DNA from: Streptomyces sp. CG4
Lineage (GTDB): Bacteria > Actinomycetota > Actinomycetes > Streptomycetales > Streptomycetaceae
Direction of reading: 5' to 3'
DNA: 64,000 bases
NCBI RefSeq assembly: GCF_041080655.1
Contig: NZ_CP163525.1
Span: 3,720,001-3,784,000, forward strand
Part shown: positions 59,748 through 64,000 of the stretch, one piece after another
Layout: every line of letters starts with the position of its first letter
Numbering within the stretch: the first letter of the stretch is position 1
Notes under the pieces: generated by a model
Told to the model about the DNA's origin: nothing
The model's database searches: none
Seen by the model: only the letters and a program-made list of their open reading frames with translations
Made by a program: the position numbers and the translations under genes

Positions 59748-60689
59748 ATGGCCACCATCCAGGAAACGACGCGACCGCCCCGATGTCTCGATGACGTCCC
59801 CGGCTGGTTCCCGGTGCTCGACCAGTTGCTCTTCGACTGGTTCCTGAACCGGCAGGAATCGGCCGGGATGCGGGGTGACCTGCTGGAAGTCGGCGTCTAT
59901 ATGGGCAAGAGCGCGATCTTCATAGGGCGGCACCGGCAGCCCGCCGAGCGGTACACCGTGTGCGACCTGTTCGAGGGCGACGCCCCCGACGACGCCAACC
60001 AGGCCGAGTCGGCCAAGTCGTACAGCGCGCTGACCCGGCGGCTCTTCGAGGAGAACTACACCTCTTTCCACGACGACCTCCCCCGGGTGCTCCAGGGACC
60101 CAGCTCCGTGGTGCCCGCCGAGGTCGAGGCCGGCTCCTGCCGGTTCGTGCACATCGACGCCTCGCATCTGTACGAGCATGTGCACGGCGACATCGGGGCC
60201 GCCCATGATCTGCTGCTCCCGGACGGCATCGTCGTGCTGGACGACTTCCGCTCCGAGCACACCCCCGGTGTCTCGATAGCGACCTGGGAGGCCGTACTCA
60301 ACCGCGGCCTGCGCCCCATCTGCCTGAGCACCCAGAAGCTGTACGGCACCTGGGGCGACCCGGAGCCGGTCCAGGAGGAGCTGCTGGCGATGGTGCGGGA
60401 GCGGTCCGACTGCGATCTGAGCGTCCAGGAGGCCGCCGGGCACCGGATCGTCCGGCTGAAGTCGAAGGGCATGCGGGCACCGGAGTTCCCGCCCGCCAAG
60501 CACGCGGAGGCCGCCGAGGAGCCGGTGCCGCAGGAGCAGGCGGCCCCGGCGCCCGCCGCGACTCCCGCGCCGTCTCCGGCTCGGCCCGCACCGCGCCGGA
60601 GCAGGAGCCGGGCCCGCAAACTCGCCGTCGACCTCCTCCCGCCGGTGGTCACCCGGGCGATCCGCAACGCCCGCGCCGCCCGGAAGTGA
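59748..60689 (+). CDS. Class I SAM methyltransferase (Methyltransf_24/TylF type)
   Basis: 313 residues. MRGDLLEVGVYMGKSAIFIG (SAM loop), YTVCDLFEGDAPDDANQAES, FVHIDASHLYEHVHGDIGAA and IVVLDDFRSEHTPGVS (metal-type Asp pair). This family O-methylates sugars in antibiotics and polysaccharides. The last 75 residues are a Pro/Ala linker and a basic helix (RRSRSRARKLAVDLLPPV) that might bind membrane or polymer. Fits methylation of the glycopolymer. Confidence 0.83.
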   Translation: MATIQETTRPPRCLDDVPGWFPVLDQLLFDWFLNRQESAGMRGDLLEVGVYMGKSAIFIGRHRQPAERYTVCDLFEGDAPDDANQAESAKSYSALTRRLFEENYTSFHDDLPRVLQGPSSVVPAEVEAGSCRFVHIDASHLYEHVHGDIGAAHDLLLPDGIVVLDDFRSEHTPGVSIATWEAVLNRGLRPICLSTQKLYGTWGDPEPVQEELLAMVRERSDCDLSVQEAAGHRIVRLKSKGMRAPEFPPAKHAEAAEEPVPQEQAAPAPAATPAPSPARPAPRRSRSRARKLAVDLLPPVVTRAIRNARAARK

Positions 60690-60693
60690 CGGC

Positions 60694-61344
60694 TCAGCCG
60701 ATCCCGTACCGCGCCCCGACACCCGCGACGACGATCGCCAGTCCCTCCTCGAACTGCGCGTCGTAGCCGTCGAAGAGCAGTTGCCCGGCCTCGGCGGCCA
60801 GCGGGTACTCGGCCAGCCGCCGGGCGCGTTCCGCCACGTCGTACCCCTCCCGGCGCTCGCCCGGGAGGGGCTGCACGCCCTGTTCCTCGATGACGAAGCC
60901 GACGGTGTACGCGCTCGCCGTACGGCCCGCGTGGACGGCCTGGTCGAGGGTGAACCCGGCCTCCGTCAGCAGCCGCAGGTTCGCCTCCAGCGCGGGGGCG
61001 TGCTCCGTGCCCGTGAAACGTGAGCCGCTGAAGACCTTCGCCCCGTCGCGGTAGCCGAGCAGCGCGGCCCGCAGCCCGCGGTTCGACCTCAGCAGCCGCT
61101 CCTGCCAGGTGTCGGCGGGATCGAGCGCGGTGCCCGCGACCATCCGGCGGTACATCTCCGTCGCCATCTCGTCCAGCAGCGCCTGTTTGTCCTTGAAGTG
61201 CCAGTAGAGCGCGGGCGCCTTGACGTCCAGCTCCTTGGCGATGGCACGCAGGGTCAGACCCTCCAGGCCGACCTCGTTCAGCAGCCGCAAAGCCGTGTCG
61301 GCGACGCGGCGGCGATCCAGCGGGGCACGTTTCTCGGGGCTCAC
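60694..61344 (-). CDS. TetR-family repressor of the adjacent monooxygenase gene
   Basis: 216 residues. Helix-turn-helix at about 25-45 (LEGLTLRAIAKELDVKAPAL, YWHFKDKQALLDEMATEMYR) and a TetR_C-type ligand domain. Divergent from a TetX/Rox-like flavin monooxygenase with two matching palindromes between them, as in tetR/tetA-type circuits. GTG 61344 lacks a ribosome-binding site; TAAGCT 7 bases upstream suggests a leaderless message. Confidence 0.9.
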   Translation of the reverse strand: MSPEKRAPLDRRRVADTALRLLNEVGLEGLTLRAIAKELDVKAPALYWHFKDKQALLDEMATEMYRRMVAGTALDPADTWQERLLRSNRGLRAALLGYRDGAKVFSGSRFTGTEHAPALEANLRLLTEAGFTLDQAVHAGRTASAYTVGFVIEEQGVQPLPGERREGYDVAERARRLAEYPLAAEAGQLLFDGYDAQFEEGLAIVVAGVGARYGIG

Positions 61345-61353
61345 ACTTGACAG

Positions 61354-61368
61354 CTTAACAGCGTTAAG
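61354..61368. promoter_or_regulatory. TetR operator 1
   Basis: CTTAAC-AGC-GTTAAG, perfect 6+6 inverted repeat, overlapping the TetR promoter -10. Same half-sites as the second copy 37 bases away. Confidence 0.85.
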
Positions 61369-61390
61369 GGCAAGCTCATGGGCGACGGCA

Positions 61391-61405
61391 CTTAACAACG
61401 TTAAG
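61391..61405. promoter_or_regulatory. TetR operator 2
   Basis: CTTAAC-AAC-GTTAAG, perfect 6+6 inverted repeat; its right end runs into the AAGGGG ribosome-binding site of the monooxygenase. Two such sites in a 71-base gap should give tight, mutual repression of both genes. Confidence 0.85.
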
Positions 61406-61415
61406 GGGATAAGTC

Positions 61416-62786
61416 ATGGATGTCCTGATCGTGGGCGCGGGTCCCACCGGCCTGGCCCTCGGTATCGACCTCGCGCGGCGCGGCGTGGACGCACGGGTCG
61501 TGGAGCGGTCCGAGGCCCTGTTCCCCGGCTCACGCGGCAAGGGGATCCAGCCGCGCACCCAGGAGGTGTTCGACGACCTCGGCGTAGGGGAGGCGATCCG
61601 GGCGGCCGGCGGCCCCTACCCCAGCCAGATGGTCTGGAAGGACGGTGAGCGGGCCGACGAGCAGGTGCTGTTCGAGCCGGTGGCTCCGGACGAGGGTGCG
61701 CCGTACGCCGAGCCGCTGATGGTCGCGCAGTGGCGGACCCAGGAAGTCCTGTACGAGCGGCTGGCCGAGCTGGGCGGCGAGGTGGCCTTCGGGCGGGAGG
61801 TGACGGGCCTGGCGCAGGACGCGGACGGCGTGACCGTCCGGTTCGCCGACGGTACGTCCGCCCGTGCGCGGTACGTCGTCGCCGCCGACGGCGGCCGGTC
61901 GGTCGTCCGGCGTGCGCTGGGCGTCGGCATGGCCGGGGAGACGGTCGACCCGGCGCCGTTCGTGGTGGCGGACGTGTGGGTGCAGGGGCTGGACCGGGAC
62001 TACTGGCACACCTTCCCCAAGGACGACGGCAGCGCCGTGGCTCTGTGCCCGCTGGCCGGCACCGACGTCTTCCAGATGCAGGTGCGGCTCCCGGAGGGCA
62101 CGGAACCCGACGTGTCCCTGGACGGCATCCGCGCACTGGTGGCCGCGTACACCCACCTGGCCGCCGAGGACGTCACCGGAGTGCGCTGGGCCTCGGACTT
62201 CCGGCCCCGTACGGCACTGGCGGACCGCTTCCGGGTGGGCCGGGTCCTCCTCGCCGGCGACGCGGCCCACCTCCACTCCCCGGCCGGCGGCCAGGGCCTG
62301 AACACCAGCGTCCAGGACGCCTACAACCTGGGCTGGAAACTGGGCGCGGTGCTGCGCGCCGGAGCACCGGATTCAGTCCTCGACACCTACGAGGAGGAGC
62401 GCCGGGCGAACGCGGCGGCCATGCTCGACCTGTCGACGGGCGTACACCACGGCGAGGTGACCCGCGGACGGAAGACGACACAACTGGGGCTGGGCTACCG
62501 GGAGTCGTCCCTGAGCGTGGAGATGCGGGACAACCCGTCGGGCGTCCGGGCAGGCGACCGCGCCCCGGACGGCACGGTGGACGGCGTCCGCCTCTTCGAC
62601 GCGTTCCGGGGACCGCACTGGACCCTGCTGGGCGCGGAAACCTCCCTCCCCGGCGTCCGAGCCCTCCCGGCGGTCCCGGAGTCCTACGGCCCGGGGGTCT
62701 TCCTGATCCGCCCGGACGGGTACGTGGGCTGGGCGGGCGAGTCGGCGGAGGGGCTCAGGGAGTATCTCGGGCGCTTCTCGGGGTGA
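61416..62786 (+). CDS. Class A FAD-dependent monooxygenase (rifampicin/tetracycline hydroxylase type)
   Basis: 456 residues: MDVLIVGAGPTGLALGIDLA (FAD), VVAADGGRSVVRRALGV (DG motif), VLLAGDAAHLHSPAGGQGLN (GD motif) and a thioredoxin-like C-terminal remnant (about 380-456). Enzymes of this group hydroxylate aromatic polyketides or inactivate rifampicin and tetracyclines. With a divergent TetR repressor it is probably induced by an aromatic compound, as self-defence or catabolism. Confidence 0.9.
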   Translation: MDVLIVGAGPTGLALGIDLARRGVDARVVERSEALFPGSRGKGIQPRTQEVFDDLGVGEAIRAAGGPYPSQMVWKDGERADEQVLFEPVAPDEGAPYAEPLMVAQWRTQEVLYERLAELGGEVAFGREVTGLAQDADGVTVRFADGTSARARYVVAADGGRSVVRRALGVGMAGETVDPAPFVVADVWVQGLDRDYWHTFPKDDGSAVALCPLAGTDVFQMQVRLPEGTEPDVSLDGIRALVAAYTHLAAEDVTGVRWASDFRPRTALADRFRVGRVLLAGDAAHLHSPAGGQGLNTSVQDAYNLGWKLGAVLRAGAPDSVLDTYEEERRANAAAMLDLSTGVHHGEVTRGRKTTQLGLGYRESSLSVEMRDNPSGVRAGDRAPDGTVDGVRLFDAFRGPHWTLLGAETSLPGVRALPAVPESYGPGVFLIRPDGYVGWAGESAEGLREYLGRFSG

Positions 62787-62791
62787 GACGG

Positions 62792-63373
62792 TCAGTCGTC
62801 GCCGTCGAGGAGGGTGTCCACGGAGAGGTCCAGGGTGACGCCGACGGATTCGGGGATGGGGATGGTCTGGCCACGCTTGAAGCGGACGGGGTCGGGGTAC
62901 TTCCCGTCGGTTGGGCCGGTGTACAGCAGGACCTCCTCGTGCTTGCGGTCCGCGATGAGGTAGACGGGGAGGCCGGCCTGGGCGTAGCACTCGACCTTGG
63001 GACCGAGGTCGTCGGACCAGTTCGAGGACGTCACTTCCACGACCATGCGGAAGACGTTCGGTGCGTAGTAGTTCTTCGTGACATGGGCGTCGCGGAAGTC
63101 CGGGTCGACGACGGAGAAGTCAGGGATCGCGAAGTCTTCGGGCAAGGTGGGCAACCAGAGCCCGACGCCCTGGACGTACTCATACCCCGCCTCAACGAGC
63201 CCCGCCCGATCGAAAGCCCTGCCCAGTTTCGTCAGCGACAGAGCGTGCGAACCATCCGGCGGCGGTGTCACAGTGAGCCTCCCCTGGAGAATCTCCACGC
63301 GGTGGCCAGGCAGTGCACGGGCAAGCTGGTCGGCAGCCTCGCCCAGAGTCAGCTCCTGCTGCAGTACGGCCAT
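62792..63373 (-). CDS. Uma2-family (DUF820) putative endonuclease, copy 2
   Basis: 193 residues: VEILQGRLTVTPPPDGSHAL, FAIPDFSVVDPDF (active Asp), RMVVEVTSSNWSDDLGPKVE and YAQAGLPVYLIADRK. Same fold motif order as copy 1 at 36397, but low identity, so not a recent duplicate. GAGGAGG precedes ATG 63373. Convergent with the monooxygenase gene, six bases between stops. Confidence 0.85.
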   Translation of the reverse strand: MAVLQQELTLGEAADQLARALPGHRVEILQGRLTVTPPPDGSHALSLTKLGRAFDRAGLVEAGYEYVQGVGLWLPTLPEDFAIPDFSVVDPDFRDAHVTKNYYAPNVFRMVVEVTSSNWSDDLGPKVECYAQAGLPVYLIADRKHEEVLLYTGPTDGKYPDPVRFKRGQTIPIPESVGVTLDLSVDTLLDGDD

Positions 63374-63465
63374 GGCGTCCTCCTCTTCGGGGCCCACTTT
63401 TCACGAGCGTAACCGGGTACGTGCCGCTTCCGCTCGTGATCACTCATACGGAGTAATCGCCCAGC

Positions 63466-64000
63466 TCAGAAAGCATCCGCCGGCACATGACTCCCCCACA
63501 CCTCGCGCAGCGCGTTGCACACCTCCCCCACTGTCGCCCGCCCCCGCAGCGCCTCCCTCATCGGATACAGCACGTTCTCCTCCCCCTCGGCCGCCTTCTT
63601 CAGCGCGTCCAGTGCCGTGTCCACCGCGCCCTGGTCCCGTTCGGCCCGCAGCTTGGCCAAGCGGTCCGCCTGCCGGGCCTCGATCGCCGGGTCGACCCGC
63701 AACGGCTCGTACGGTTCCTCCTCGTCGAGCTGGAAGCGGTTGACGCCCACGACGACCCGTTCGCCGGCGTCCGTCTCCTGGGCGATCCGGTACGCGTTGC
63801 GCTCGATCTCGGCCTTCTGGAAGCCGTGCTCGATCGCCGCCACCGCCCCGCCCAGGTCCTCGACCCTCCGCATGAGGTCGACGGCCGCCTCCGCCACGTC
63901 GTCCGTCATCCGCTCCATCGCGTAGGAGCCCGCGAAGGGGTCGACCGTCGCGGGCACGTCCGTCTCGTGCGCCAGGACCTGCTGGGTGCGCAGGGCCAGT
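63466..64000 (-). CDS. Methylmalonyl-CoA mutase large subunit, C-terminal part (cut by window edge)
   Basis: 178 codons to the window end. TQQVLAHETDVPATVDPFAG matches the end of the acyl-CoA mutase barrel, followed by GGAVAAIEHGFQKAEIERNA, VVVGVNRFQLDEEEPYEPLR and GRATVGEVCNALREVWGSHV. The protein ends there (VPADAF) without a B12-binding domain, so it belongs to the type whose cobalamin domain is on a separate subunit. It interconverts methylmalonyl- and succinyl-CoA, or acts on a related acyl-CoA. Confidence 0.9.
   Translation of the reverse strand, partial: LALRTQQVLAHETDVPATVDPFAGSYAMERMTDDVAEAAVDLMRRVEDLGGAVAAIEHGFQKAEIERNAYRIAQETDAGERVVVGVNRFQLDEEEPYEPLRVDPAIEARQADRLAKLRAERDQGAVDTALDALKKAAEGEENVLYPMREALRGRATVGEVCNALREVWGSHVPADAF

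Noticed and set aside
36397..63373. The two Uma2 genes as a recent duplication or mobile element
   Set aside because: They share only scattered motif residues, lie 26 kb apart and have no flanking repeats; they are ordinary members of a large Streptomyces family.
1..64000. CRISPR arrays, tRNA or rRNA genes, prophage or IS elements
   Set aside because: No regularly spaced repeats, cloverleaf-like blocks, transposase or integrase frames were recognised on either strand.

Overview
The window is a chromosomal segment of a Streptomyces species. Base composition is very GC-rich, with strong third-position GC bias and many GTG starts. The genes recall the Streptomyces coelicolor core chromosome: hutH, pccB/accA2, the afsQ1/afsQ2/sigQ locus, a nucleoside catabolism block and a sialic-acid-type cell-wall glycopolymer locus. 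I see no insertion sequence, integrase, phage gene, CRISPR array, rRNA or tRNA. The text is essentially ordinary core genome with a few locally repetitive or rearranged stretches.

Layout. 1-5.4 kb: histidine ammonia-lyase (cut by the window edge), a GAF-GGDEF diguanylate cyclase, a crotonase, a Pro/Thr-rich membrane-anchored protein and the adenylate cyclase cya. 5.4-12.3 kb: an acyl-CoA carboxylase block (birA, pccB, pccE, a 42-residue membrane protein, maf, a repeat-tailed membrane protein, accA2) closed by a strong terminator. 12.4-24.6 kb: a DeoR regulator, an LpdA-type flavoprotein, purine nucleoside phosphorylase, a phosphohexo/pentomutase, deoC, two overlapping aldehyde dehydrogenases and uridine kinase. 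24.7-29.8 kb: sigQ divergent from afsQ1-afsQ2-lipoprotein, then VanZ-like and PspC proteins. 30-45.8 kb: adenosine deaminase, accessory regulators and an efflux pump, then the nucleoside transport and pyrimidine salvage operon (bmp, ATPase, two permeases, cdd, deoA) and an M20 amidohydrolase. 46-51 kb: a methyltransferase, a DUF1259 Tat protein, a WhiJ-like set (ATPase, XRE, two DUF397 genes) and small proteins. 51-60.7 kb: a nonulosonic-acid (Kdn or sialic-acid-like) glycopolymer cluster. 60.7-64 kb: a TetR/flavin monooxygenase pair, a second Uma2 gene and the 3' part of a methylmalonyl-CoA mutase gene.

How it works together. The nucleoside genes form a near-complete route: import (BMP/ABC), deamination (cdd, add), phosphorolysis (deoA, pnp), pentose isomerisation (mutase), cleavage to glyceraldehyde-3-phosphate and acetaldehyde (deoC), and acetaldehyde oxidation (aldehyde dehydrogenase pair). 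Five of its transcription units carry the same palindrome, CTACGCGCGTAG or a close variant, at the promoter. This strongly suggests one shared repressor. The transporter ATPase appears to start at an ATC codon.

The 51-60 kb cluster has a NeuB-type synthase, a fused HAD phosphatase/CMP-sugar synthetase, polysialyltransferase-like and other glycosyltransferases, an O-acyltransferase and a methyltransferase. That fits the teichulosonic acid (poly-Kdn) wall polymer known from S. coelicolor.

All coordinates were worked out by eye. Starts were chosen by ribosome-binding site, promoter spacing and family length; no search was run.
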